Assembly: GCA_009783755.1 (NCBI GenBank)
Contig: WRCW01000005.1
Span: 1-32,765, forward strand
Direction: 5' to 3'
DNA from: Spirochaetaceae bacterium
GTDB lineage: Bacteria > Spirochaetota > Spirochaetia > CADAEX01
Length of the DNA: 32,765 bases
The notes beneath the pieces were generated by a model. The model was not told the DNA's origin, ran no database searches, and saw nothing but the letters and a program-made list of their open reading frames with translations. The translations under genes were made by a program, and so were the position numbers. Below, in pieces: positions 1-8,938 of the stretch (position 1 is the stretch's first letter; every line of letters begins with the position of its first letter).

Positions 1-1
1 G

Positions 2-427
2 GGCACATCTCTCAATTTAATGAAGGATAATAGAATACAATCGCACAGTAACTTAATACAAATGCCTTCCAGCCATGTAGTGGATGCTGCTATCAATATG
101 GATCTTGTTCTGCTGCCCATGTCAGAAGAAGCTATTAAGAAAGTAAATGCCGCAGTAGGAACTTATAAAACAATAATCCCCAAGGGCACTTATTCATTCT
201 TGAAAGAAGATATCCCAACAGTTGCAGGTACCTTGATTTTAGTTACCAACACAGATGTACCAGAAGATGTTATTTATAAAGTTGTTAGATCAATGGGTGA
301 GAATGTTAGTTATCTTAAAAATATTCATGCTTCGTTAGCTGATTTGACCATTGAAGCCATGCAAAGAGTTGCTCCTGCTGAACTGCACTCTGGAGCTGTA
401 AAATACTTTAAAGAAGCTAAAAAATAA
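2..427 (+). CDS. TAXI-family TRAP transporter solute-binding protein, C-terminal part (5' end outside window)
   Basis: Frame is open from nt 2; C-terminal sequence (IIPKGTYSFLKEDIPTVAGTLILVTNTDVPEDVIYKVVRSM) resembles TAXI receptors. Confidence 0.75.
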   Translation, partial: GTSLNLMKDNRIQSHSNLIQMPSSHVVDAAINMDLVLLPMSEEAIKKVNAAVGTYKTIIPKGTYSFLKEDIPTVAGTLILVTNTDVPEDVIYKVVRSMGENVSYLKNIHASLADLTIEAMQRVAPAELHSGAVKYFKEAKK

Positions 428-456
428 TCAGTTTATCTTGACTGATCAATCAATAA

Positions 457-488
457 AGAGGCTGTTGCACAACAGCCTCTCTTTTTTA
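457..488 (+). terminator. Rho-independent terminator
   Basis: Perfect 11-bp stem AGAGGCTGTTG/CAACAGCCTCT followed by a T-run, just downstream of the TRAP receptor stop. Confidence 0.9.
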
Positions 489-523
489 GGGCTCTAACTA
501 TATAAAATCTAAGAAGGTGTTAA

Positions 524-1783
524 ATGAGTAAGACTATGTCACAAAAAATACTCGCTAAAGCTGCTGGACAGCCATCTGTTAATGTCGATGATATTTTTTG
601 GGTAAACATAGACAAGGCTATGATGGATGATGTTCTGGGTCCCAGAATAGAAATTGATGACCGGCTTAAAGAACTCGGAGCAACAGTTTGGGATCCTGGC
701 CGCGTAGTAATCATTTCAGATCACTACACACCGCCTGCTAACGAAAAACAAGCTAATGTTGTAAAGTTTACAAGGGATTGGGCAAAAGAAAACAACTGTA
801 AAAATTACTATGAGTTTTGCGGCCCTTGCCATCAGGTAATGGTAGAAAAAGGACATGTTCTACCAGGCGAAGTGATCGTGGGAACTGATTCCCATTCCTG
901 CACCTATGGGGCTCTTGCGAGTTTTGGCACAGGGATTGGGTCTACTGAGATGGCAGGTGTTCTTGCTACCGGGCAGACCTGGATGCGTATACCGAGCACA
1001 GTTAAAATAGAGTGGAACAATTCGCTTGCTCCTCTTGTAATGGCTAAGGATATTTCTTTGCGAACTATAAAAGAGATAGGGCATTCCGGCGCTACTTACC
1101 AGACAATTGAATACTGCGGCAGCACTGTCAGCAACCTGAACATGGATGAAAGACTTTGCCTTACCAATATGGCAGTGGAAGCTGGGGCAAAAGCAGGATT
1201 GATTGGATATGATAGCGTTACAGCTGAGTATCTTCGTGCATTTGGTGTGACTGGGGATTTTAGTTGGGTCAATTCTGATCCTGATGCTGAGTATAGCTCT
1301 GTTTATGCTTTTGATTCTTCCAGTCTTGTTCCTCAAGTTTCATGCCCCTATGAAGTGGACAATGTTATTGATCTGACGGAAATGGAACCAGTGGTTATTG
1401 ATCAGGCTTACATAGGATCCTGTACCGGAGGACGATACACCGATTTGTTTTTAGCTGCTCAGCTCCTAAAAGGAAAGAAGATTGCAAAGGGTTTACGCTT
1501 GCTGGTTTCCCCTGCATCTCGGGAGATTTACAACCGCTGTCTAAAGGATGGGGTTTTGGATATATTGGCAGATGCTGGCGCGGTGATTCTCGCCTCAAGT
1601 TGTGGCGCATGTCTGGGTATCCATTCGGGCGCTCTGGCTGATGATGAAATCTGCATTTCCACCACAAACCGCAACTTCCTGGGTAGAATGGGCAGCAAAA
1701 AATCCAAAGTTTATCTGGCATCTTCTGTTTCAGTAGCAGCCGCAGCGATCACAGGGAAGATTGTTGATCCCCGTGTGATTTAA
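524..1783 (+). CDS. leuC: Aconitase-superfamily hydro-lyase large subunit (3-isopropylmalate/homoaconitate/2,3-dimethylmalate dehydratase type)
   Basis: 419 aa; VGTDSHSCTYGALASFGTGIGSTE, GSCTGGRYTDL and SSCGACLG Fe-S cysteine motifs; paired with a small subunit. Confidence 0.9.
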   Translation: MSKTMSQKILAKAAGQPSVNVDDIFWVNIDKAMMDDVLGPRIEIDDRLKELGATVWDPGRVVIISDHYTPPANEKQANVVKFTRDWAKENNCKNYYEFCGPCHQVMVEKGHVLPGEVIVGTDSHSCTYGALASFGTGIGSTEMAGVLATGQTWMRIPSTVKIEWNNSLAPLVMAKDISLRTIKEIGHSGATYQTIEYCGSTVSNLNMDERLCLTNMAVEAGAKAGLIGYDSVTAEYLRAFGVTGDFSWVNSDPDAEYSSVYAFDSSSLVPQVSCPYEVDNVIDLTEMEPVVIDQAYIGSCTGGRYTDLFLAAQLLKGKKIAKGLRLLVSPASREIYNRCLKDGVLDILADAGAVILASSCGACLGIHSGALADDEICISTTNRNFLGRMGSKKSKVYLASSVSVAAAAITGKIVDPRVI

Positions 1784-1798
1784 AAGGAGACAACGCAG

Positions 1799-2287
1799 AT
1801 GCAGTACGAGAAAGTTTGGAAATATGGCAATAACATCAACACAGATATTATTTCACCACCCGCTTATCTTGAGTGGACAGTAGAGGACGCCAAGATTTAT
1901 ACAATGTCTCCCATAGACCCGGATTTTGCCTCTAATTACAAACCAGGTGAAATATTTGTAGCTGAGCGTAACCTGGGTTCAGGCTCCAGTCGCGAAACTG
2001 CGCCTCTGATGCTCAAGGCTCTGGGTGTAAAGTTTGTGGTAGCAATGGATTTTGCACGGATCTTCTACCGTAATTGCATCAATATAGGTATAATACCTGT
2101 GGAATGCAAGGAAACCAATAAAATCAAAACTGGCAATTGCATCAAGCTTGATTACATCAATGGGGAGATCTATAACGAAACCACTGGCGAGACTTATCCT
2201 TGTAGCAAAATACCTGATTTTATCATGGAAATTGCTGAGTGTGGCGGACTGATTGAGTATATTAAAGAAAAGAGGATGCCAAAGTAG
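1799..2287 (+). CDS. leuD: Aconitase-superfamily hydro-lyase small (swivel) subunit
   Basis: 162 aa; GNNINTDIISP and GSGSSRETAPLMLKALGVKFVVAMDFARIFYRNCINIG; directly downstream of the large subunit. Confidence 0.9.
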   Translation: MQYEKVWKYGNNINTDIISPPAYLEWTVEDAKIYTMSPIDPDFASNYKPGEIFVAERNLGSGSSRETAPLMLKALGVKFVVAMDFARIFYRNCINIGIIPVECKETNKIKTGNCIKLDYINGEIYNETTGETYPCSKIPDFIMEIAECGGLIEYIKEKRMPK

Positions 2288-2454
2288 CCCTTAATTACGG
2301 CTATATTTACTTTGGAATTTACCCTTCTGTTTCTATATTATAAGAAATATGCTTGATTTCCTTAAATCAACAGGAGCATTTTCATTAGATGTACTTATAC
2401 AATACCAATTATCTTTGTCTATATCCTTATCCCTTATACCCAATATAAACTAAC

Positions 2455-3024
2455 TCACTCATTTTCTTGCTCCCACCCCTTTCCGGCTATCCACTTATAT
2501 CCTCTCATTATTTCAAACCTAATACCTTCCATCGTTTCCTCAATTTTCCCCTTATTCCTTTTTGTAAATGTCTTATATGCATTAACTGCATCAAGATTAC
2601 TAATCATTGAACTCCAACAAACCAAATAATAATCAGCTATATATTCTTTAACTTTTTCTAAAATATCTTCATACCTAACATCACTGCCTTTGCTGCCTTT
2701 TTCTAATTGAAATGTTTTTATATTTCTAACATACTGCCTACTATCCAAATTCGTCGCAATTACACCAGCAATAAATCCAACATATCTTTCCCCATCCATT
2801 ATAAAATAACTATCTATATTTGTTCTCCTAATACTAACATACATTATATCCCACAATGACCCATTCTCTACCCAACTACCTTCTGCTAAACCACTTAACT
2901 CTGGAATCTTTCTTATTTCTGTCTCAATCCAATAATATAAATCCTTATCCTGTCCAGCTAATTCCCCTAACTTATTCAATTTTTGCATGTCTGCTTTAAC
3001 TAAATTACTTTTAATATTATCCAT
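2455..3024 (-). CDS. Hypothetical protein
   Basis: Intact 189-aa ORF, co-directional with upstream genes; no family recognised. Confidence 0.6.
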   Translation of the reverse strand: MDNIKSNLVKADMQKLNKLGELAGQDKDLYYWIETEIRKIPELSGLAEGSWVENGSLWDIMYVSIRRTNIDSYFIMDGERYVGFIAGVIATNLDSRQYVRNIKTFQLEKGSKGSDVRYEDILEKVKEYIADYYLVCWSSMISNLDAVNAYKTFTKRNKGKIEETMEGIRFEIMRGYKWIAGKGWEQENE

Positions 3025-3041
3025 TTCTTACACACCTACAC

Positions 3042-3374
3042 CTATTTCTTATCCCAAAAAGAAGCTCTTACTATTTTTAATTTTGACCTGTACCTACCTA
3101 AACCAAAATACTTAATAACTTCTTCTATCATATACTCTGGACACCCTTCACCAATTGAAAGTGTAACAATACCAGCATTTAACTCTACTCTTGCTCTAGG
3201 CGTTGTAAATCTTTTTGACTTATATTCCCCATGCGACCCTTTAGGTAATACTGTTTGTTTCATGATAGCATCTCTTACCGAAAACGCTATCACACCCTTA
3301 GCATCTATTATATCTGTATACCTTTCATCAAACCAAAGTAAACCTACAAAAGAACTTCTTATTTTTTGTCTCAT
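3042..3374 (-). CDS. Hypothetical protein
   Basis: Intact 110-aa ORF in the same co-directional run; no family recognised. Confidence 0.6.
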   Translation of the reverse strand: MRQKIRSSFVGLLWFDERYTDIIDAKGVIAFSVRDAIMKQTVLPKGSHGEYKSKRFTTPRARVELNAGIVTLSIGEGCPEYMIEEVIKYFGLGRYRSKLKIVRASFWDKK

Positions 3375-3445
3375 AACTGATTAACTCTTTCTTTATATAT
3401 GCTCTTAAATTTATAAAAACCTCACCAAAAAATAAAAAAGAGACC

Positions 3446-5215
3446 TTATTTTTCCTTACTTGTTTTAGCATTACTCTTTTTGGCTTCAAGATATTTAACT
3501 ACAGCAGGAGAAATTGTTCCAAAAGAACCGTATTCCTTAATATCTTTTGCAAAAATACCTTCAATAACTTCAAAAGCAGTAGGAGTAAAAGGTTGTGGCA
3601 ATTCTTTTATTATCAACTCAGTAATTTTATCAATATCATCCTTTTCATCTGCGTAAAATATTAACAATTCTATTATTTTCACTATATCTAACAAATTTTT
3701 CTTCTTTTCGAGTATCTTGCTCAGTATCCTTTTTATTTCTATATGTCTATATTTTGAATAGCAATCATAAATTAATAAAGGATTTGACTCGGAGACTTTT
3801 TCTAATAAATTTTTTGAATTATCGTAAGTAAATATCTCAAATAATTTTTCTTTCATAAAATGACGCAAACTAACTGAAATAATATCTTGAGCATCAGCAA
3901 CAATATAACCAGCATCAACAGCGTCCTCTATTTGTTCTTTATTTATTAGAATTGCTGGAAGACCAAAAGTAGGGTCTTTAATACATTTACCATCAATCTT
4001 ATTTTTTACACGTCCATTTTCTATACATAAATATTTATTATATTCAATTTCATATTTTATCATCTCTTTGCCACATATATAAAAGGAGTATTCAAATTCT
4101 TTTAGATTAATATTATCCCTTATACGTATTCTTGGTATACATATACCTGTCTCTCTTTCAATTTCTTTATGTATCAATGAAATTCTTTTGAGCAAATTAT
4201 TTTCAAAATATTCATCAACCAGATGTATTAAGCCCAAACCAATTTCTAGCCGTATTATATCATCTTGAATAATTTTCATTTCATTGAGGTTTTGGTTTAT
4301 AGACTTAATCTTTTTTATTATTTCTTCATTAACAGGTTTTAAATCTTGATATAGTATTTTTTTCTCTTCATTAACTGATTTTCTTAAATAAAAACTCACA
4401 GTCATAGATAGCAGTAAAACAGGCAATAAAAAAATTACGCCGCTTCCTATAGCAAGAGGAATATATATTTTTATTGCAGAAAAGATCTCTCCGCCGTGAT
4501 GCAGAATCTCAATTAAGATACCTCCAAGAATTATGATAAAAATTGAAAGTATTATTATTTTATAATATCCAGATACGTAATTAAATCCTCTATCAATTGC
4601 TGAATATAGATTTACTTCTTTCTGAAGTCTCTTTCTATTTTCCATTGCCTCATATTCTGTTATTATGCAACTGGCAAGCTCTGAATTGATTAAGATACTA
4701 TTCTTCGCCATTTTATCAAGAGAAAATCTTGCAGTAACTTCTACAGTATAGGCAGTTCTCTTTAATACTATAACAACAAAAGAAAAAGCTAATAAAAAAC
4801 CTGCAGAGCCTGCGATTAGGTGTACGATATTTCCTGTCCCAGCCACAAGATAAGAAGTACCCCTTATCACCCAGTCATTAAGATCTGAGCCCTCCTTCAA
4901 AACAAGCAATATAACAGGCATTTTAACCACTGCTGTGTTAGAAAATATAAAAATCGATATCAGTATATGAAATATAGAAAAGTCCGTTGTCATATTTTTT
5001 CTACATAACGTCATTATATGAAAAATCATAATTACAAAAAGCAGATTCATTACAATAAAAATATCCATCACTATCGCAGAACGTAAAATTAGGGATGCTG
5101 ATGATACACTAAAAACTACAATCACCCAAATACATATTAACGTAAGAACCCTAATCACCCTAATGCCGGCGAATTTGTTTTTTAATCTGATTAATAAATC
5201 TTTATATTTGCTCAT
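3446..5215 (-). CDS. flhA-like: Divergent full-length FlhA/FHIPEP-family export-gate homologue
   Basis: ORF extends to 5287, but MSKYKDLL at 5215 has AAGGAG upstream. FlhA-like membrane half (VEVTARFSLDKM...EYEAMENRKRLQKEVNLYSAID) and FlhA_C-like half (LEIGLGLIHLVDE...IRIRDNINLKEFEY...DPTFGLPAILINKEQIEDAVDAGYIVADA). Confidence 0.85.
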   Translation of the reverse strand: MSKYKDLLIRLKNKFAGIRVIRVLTLICIWVIVVFSVSSASLILRSAIVMDIFIVMNLLFVIMIFHIMTLCRKNMTTDFSIFHILISIFIFSNTAVVKMPVILLVLKEGSDLNDWVIRGTSYLVAGTGNIVHLIAGSAGFLLAFSFVVIVLKRTAYTVEVTARFSLDKMAKNSILINSELASCIITEYEAMENRKRLQKEVNLYSAIDRGFNYVSGYYKIIILSIFIIILGGILIEILHHGGEIFSAIKIYIPLAIGSGVIFLLPVLLLSMTVSFYLRKSVNEEKKILYQDLKPVNEEIIKKIKSINQNLNEMKIIQDDIIRLEIGLGLIHLVDEYFENNLLKRISLIHKEIERETGICIPRIRIRDNINLKEFEYSFYICGKEMIKYEIEYNKYLCIENGRVKNKIDGKCIKDPTFGLPAILINKEQIEDAVDAGYIVADAQDIISVSLRHFMKEKLFEIFTYDNSKNLLEKVSESNPLLIYDCYSKYRHIEIKRILSKILEKKKNLLDIVKIIELLIFYADEKDDIDKITELIIKELPQPFTPTAFEVIEGIFAKDIKEYGSFGTISPAVVKYLEAKKSNAKTSKEK

Positions 5216-5298
5216 AATTTTACTCCTTACACACTCCATTAAACGGTTTGCTGTTTTCTGGTTAAGATCCCTATACTTTATTTTCAAATATATACTTT

Positions 5299-5325
5299 TC
5301 AGTATGTCAAATAGCGATATACTGA
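5299..5325 (-). promoter_or_regulatory. 27-bp palindromic element, single copy upstream of the flhA-like gene
   Basis: TCAGTATGTCAAATAGCGATATACTGA; matches the element repeated elsewhere in the window. Confidence 0.65.
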
Positions 5326-5332
5326 AAAAGAT

Positions 5333-7150
5333 TTAGCTTTTATCTGCCACTGAAGAAACTTTTATCTTCCCTTGATCACTCATCTGCTCCTTGATTTCTT
5401 CGGGTACAGCGACAATCGCTCTGCTGTCCTTCTCCACCGCGATACGGCAGAGATCTGCTATTTTGAATTTCTCCGGTACATGCTTAAGAGCTATTCCGGC
5501 TTTTTTTACCGCGATGTGGCAAAGTTCTTTGGTTTTTAATTCTTCCGGTACATACTGAAGAGTCCAACCAGCATCCTCTACTGAAATACGACAGAGTTTT
5601 GCTGTTCTGAATGCTTTTGGTACACACTGAATCACTGCGCTATTTTCCTTCACTGCGATTTGGTAAATCTTTTCAGTTTTGAATTTCTCCGGTATATCCT
5701 GAAGCACCCAACCATCCTTCTTTACCGCGATTTGGCAGAGTTTTTCGGTTTTGAATATTTTTGGTACATATTTAATTGCATGACCACTCTTTTTCACAGC
5801 AATATGACAGAGTTTTTCAGTCTTTAGTTCTTCCGGTACATACTGAAGCGCACCGCCATACTTTGCTACAGAGATTTTACAGAGTTCTTCAGTTAGTAAT
5901 TCTTCAGGCACATAACAAAGTGCCCAGTCCGAATAACCACCTTTTACAGCAATATAGCAGAGTTCTTTTGTTTTTAGTTTTTCTGGTACATACTGAAGTG
6001 CATAACCCATGGTATCTTTTTCTATGGCGATAGTGCAAAGCTCTTTTGTTTTTAAATGTTCCGGTACATACTGAAGCGCTGTACCAACATTTTCCACAGC
6101 GATTTGGCAGAGCTTTTCGGTTTTGAGTTTTTTTGGTACATACTGAAGCGCTACGCCATACTTCTTTACAGCAGTACGGCATAATTTTTCAGTCTTAAGT
6201 TCTTTTGGCACACACTTGAGAGCATTACCTTTCTGCATTACAGCGATACGGCAGAATTTTGAAGTCTTTAATTCCTTTGGTACAAACTCAAGCGCCCAGC
6301 CATCAATTCCCACAGCAATACGACAGAGTTTTTCTGTCTTAAGTTCTTTTGGCACCAACTCAAGTGCCCGGCCAAACTGATTCATGGCAGTGTAACAGAG
6401 TTTCTTTGTCTTGAGTTTTTTTGGCACATATTTAAATGCCCAACTAATCTGTTCTACCGCAATACGGCAGAGATCTGCTGTTTTTAGCTCTTCCGGTACA
6501 TACAGAAGCGCCTCACCATTCAGTGTCACAGCAGTAAGGCATAACTCTTTGGTTTTTAATTCTTTTGGTACAAATGCAAGCGCTCTTGTCATTTGTTTCA
6601 CAGCAAAATAACAAAGTTCTGTAGTTATGAATTCTTTTGGTACGAACATAAGTGCATCTGCATTCTGCGCCACAGCAATTCTGCTAAGTTCTTCACTTTT
6701 AAATTTTTCGGGTACATACTGAAGCGCTTCTCCATTTTTCTCCACAGCAATATGGCAGAGTTCTTTTGTCTTAAATTCTTCGGGTACAGCGATGATTGAT
6801 CTTCCATCCTTTTGTACAGCAATGTGACAAAGTTTTATAGTTCTTAATTTTTGCGGTACATACTGAAGCGCCACTCCACATTCTTCCACAGCGATTTGGC
6901 AGAGTTCTTTGGTTTTTAATTCTTCCGGTACATGTTGAAGCATCCATCCATTGTATTCTATAATAGCTCGACAAAATTTGTAGGTTTTTAATTCTTTTGG
7001 TACAAACTCAAAAGCCCAGCTATCCCGCGCTACCGCGATATGACAAATTTTCTCTGTTTTGAGTTTTTTTGGCACATATTTAAGCAATTTACCATTTTGT
7101 TTTACTGCCCCAAGTGCTTCTTTTTCTGTTGTGATTTTCATGTTATCCAT
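5333..7150 (-). CDS. DUF4116-type repeat protein (about 23 tandem 24-aa repeats)
   Basis: Repeats of the form [24 protein letters not shown]; N-cap MKITTEKEALGAVKQNG. Confidence 0.88.
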   Translation of the reverse strand: MDNMKITTEKEALGAVKQNGKLLKYVPKKLKTEKICHIAVARDSWAFEFVPKELKTYKFCRAIIEYNGWMLQHVPEELKTKELCQIAVEECGVALQYVPQKLRTIKLCHIAVQKDGRSIIAVPEEFKTKELCHIAVEKNGEALQYVPEKFKSEELSRIAVAQNADALMFVPKEFITTELCYFAVKQMTRALAFVPKELKTKELCLTAVTLNGEALLYVPEELKTADLCRIAVEQISWAFKYVPKKLKTKKLCYTAMNQFGRALELVPKELKTEKLCRIAVGIDGWALEFVPKELKTSKFCRIAVMQKGNALKCVPKELKTEKLCRTAVKKYGVALQYVPKKLKTEKLCQIAVENVGTALQYVPEHLKTKELCTIAIEKDTMGYALQYVPEKLKTKELCYIAVKGGYSDWALCYVPEELLTEELCKISVAKYGGALQYVPEELKTEKLCHIAVKKSGHAIKYVPKIFKTEKLCQIAVKKDGWVLQDIPEKFKTEKIYQIAVKENSAVIQCVPKAFRTAKLCRISVEDAGWTLQYVPEELKTKELCHIAVKKAGIALKHVPEKFKIADLCRIAVEKDSRAIVAVPEEIKEQMSDQGKIKVSSVADKS

Positions 7151-7203
7151 CCTTATAAAGGAAATTATATCTCTTCGATAAATCTGGTCTTATTTTGCAA
7201 TAG

Positions 7204-7230
7204 TTACTATGTCATATAGTGCTAGGGTGA
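7204..7230 (-). promoter_or_regulatory. 27-bp element, left unit of divergent pair
   Basis: TTACTATGTCATATAGTGCTAGGGTGA; inverted relative to 7268-7294. Confidence 0.7.
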
Positions 7231-7267
7231 TAAGTTTTTGGAATATTTTGCAAAAAATTAATTTTTA

Positions 7268-7294
7268 TCACTATAGCATTATATGACATGGTGA
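7268..7294 (+). promoter_or_regulatory. 27-bp element, right unit of divergent pair
   Basis: TCACTATAGCATTATATGACATGGTGA, then TATGTT 12 nt after ATGACA. Confidence 0.7.
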
Positions 7295-7401
7295 AAGAGG
7301 TATGTTTTAAAAAATAAGAATAAAGAACAGTGCTTTTGAACGGAAAACAGTGAAATATTTTGTGGGGTGTAAGTAGTCTGGAGAATATAGGGGGTGAAAG
7401 T

Positions 7402-7632
7402 ATGGGTAAAGAAAAAAGATTAGGGGATATGGCAGGACAAGAGTTAACACAAGCGATTATTGAACAACTTGGTGGTGAAAAAGGAATAGATGCTATTCTA
7501 ATGGAACAAGAAAAATTAGCACAAGAAGCGTTTGCAAAAATGAGAGTTCGAAAACTAGCTCCTGCAGATGGTTCAAAAAACAAAAAAAATAATGCTAAAA
7601 CAAATAAGGAAAATAAGATTAAGGATAGATAA
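7402..7632 (+). CDS. Small basic-tailed protein (76 aa), GSKNKK family
   Basis: ATG at 7402 with GGGGTGAAAG upstream; C-terminal KLAPADGSKNKK shared with 21319-21510. Confidence 0.65.
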   Translation: MGKEKRLGDMAGQELTQAIIEQLGGEKGIDAILMEQEKLAQEAFAKMRVRKLAPADGSKNKKNNAKTNKENKIKDR

Positions 7633-7666
7633 AATAAGAATAAATAAGCAGGAGGATGGAGATAAA

Positions 7667-8938
7667 ATGTCTGTAGTTTTAAATCAAAATCAATTACCCG
7701 CAGCGACAACCATTGAAAACGGGGCAAAAGACTTTGGAGCTGTTTGTGATCATCGGAATATAAGAAATTATGATTTTAAAAAGCCCAATAAATTCACAAA
7801 AGAACAGATTGATGCTATTTCATTAATACATGAAACTTTTGCCCGCCTGGCACGAACCAGCCTTTCTGCCCAGCTTCGTACCGTGGTACATGTAAACCTT
7901 ATTTCTGTTAATCAGCTTACTTATGAAGAGTATATCTCATCCATAGCAATGCCAACTACACTAGCCATTATTGATTTTGATCCTTTAAAGGGGAGTGTTA
8001 TTCTGGAAATTGATCAGTCAATAACGTTTTCAATAATTGATTTCCTTGCCGGAGGCGCTGGAGAAAAATCTGAATTCCAGCATGAACTTACTGATATTGA
8101 AAGATCTATCATGGAAGGGGTTGTTGTCCACTTGCTTGGGAATTTAAGGGCAGCGTGGAGCTCTGTAATTGATTCAAAGCCACGACTTTGTCAAATTGAA
8201 ACAGATTCAAGATTTGCACAAATCGTGCCCTCTGCAGAAATGGCAATACTGGTAACAATGAAAGCTAAAGTCAGGGAAGTGGAGGGGAGGATCAATTTGT
8301 GTATTCCCTACATGACCATGGAGCCAATCATTGGAAAACTTTCAGAACAATACTGCTACTCAGCTTGTTGCAAAGATTCTCCATTTAAAGCTATGCCAAT
8401 TTTTAAAACTATAATTCCTGTAAAATTAACTGCTGAAATATTAAAGCGTAAATATTCTATCAAAGAAATATCTGACTGGAAAGAAGGAACAATTTTATTG
8501 CCAGTACGTCCTTTGGCTCCTGATTCTTGCTTTTTAAGGATCGGGGAGAGAAATATATGGCAATGTGAAATAATAAAAGATACAAAATTGTTACTCAGGC
8601 AAATTAAAGTAGTAAAGCATGTTGAGAAACTGTTTGAAAAGGAGGATTCAAAAATGGAAATAAATAATATGACTGGTTTGCTTAAAGCAGGTATAACAAT
8701 TTCTGTAGAGCTTGGTTCTGCAGAGAAGACAGTTAAAGAAGCCATGGCAATAGGCGAAGGAACAATTATTGAACTTGATACATTAGCCGGAGAACCAGTG
8801 GATGTAAAAGCAAATGGTGTTCTTTTTGGCAAGGGAGAAGTAGTTGTGATAGAAAAAAACCTTGGTGTGAAAATTACCAAAATAATATTTGACCAGGTTG
8901 AAGAAGAAGAAAAAATAGAAGGGAGTCAGAATGATTAG
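7667..8938 (+). CDS. fliM/fliN-like: FliM-FliN fusion, flagellar C-ring paralogue
   Basis: ATG at 7667 after AGGAGG. FliM: FTKEQIDAISLIHETFARLARTSLSAQLRTVVHVNLISVNQLTYEEYISSI, GGAG, CIPYMTMEPIIGKLS; C-terminal FliN/SpoA: ISVELGSAEKTVKEAMAIGEGTIIELDTLAGEPVDVKANGVLFGKGEVVVIEKNLGVKI. Confidence 0.92.
   Translation: MSVVLNQNQLPAATTIENGAKDFGAVCDHRNIRNYDFKKPNKFTKEQIDAISLIHETFARLARTSLSAQLRTVVHVNLISVNQLTYEEYISSIAMPTTLAIIDFDPLKGSVILEIDQSITFSIIDFLAGGAGEKSEFQHELTDIERSIMEGVVVHLLGNLRAAWSSVIDSKPRLCQIETDSRFAQIVPSAEMAILVTMKAKVREVEGRINLCIPYMTMEPIIGKLSEQYCYSACCKDSPFKAMPIFKTIIPVKLTAEILKRKYSIKEISDWKEGTILLPVRPLAPDSCFLRIGERNIWQCEIIKDTKLLLRQIKVVKHVEKLFEKEDSKMEINNMTGLLKAGITISVELGSAEKTVKEAMAIGEGTIIELDTLAGEPVDVKANGVLFGKGEVVVIEKNLGVKITKIIFDQVEEEEKIEGSQND

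Noticed and set aside
860-1721. Minus-strand ORFs of 158 and 108 aa inside the LeuC-like gene
   Set aside because: Antisense to a clearly conserved coding gene; compositionally implausible
5776-6974. Alternative-frame ORFs within the DUF4116 gene
   Set aside because: Repeat-derived frame shadows; the main frame carries the conserved motif
5333-7150. Regular 72-bp periodicity resembling a CRISPR or satellite array
   Set aside because: It is in-frame coding repetition (24-aa DUF4116-type units) in one long ORF; the repeats are degenerate at the DNA level and have no unique spacers
7204-7294. 27-bp inverted pairs as integron attC sites, invertible-promoter ends or MITEs
   Set aside because: No integrase, invertase or transposase gene is visible; the 27-38-bp intervals are very short for inversion and units also occur singly upstream of genes. 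A mobile origin is not excluded
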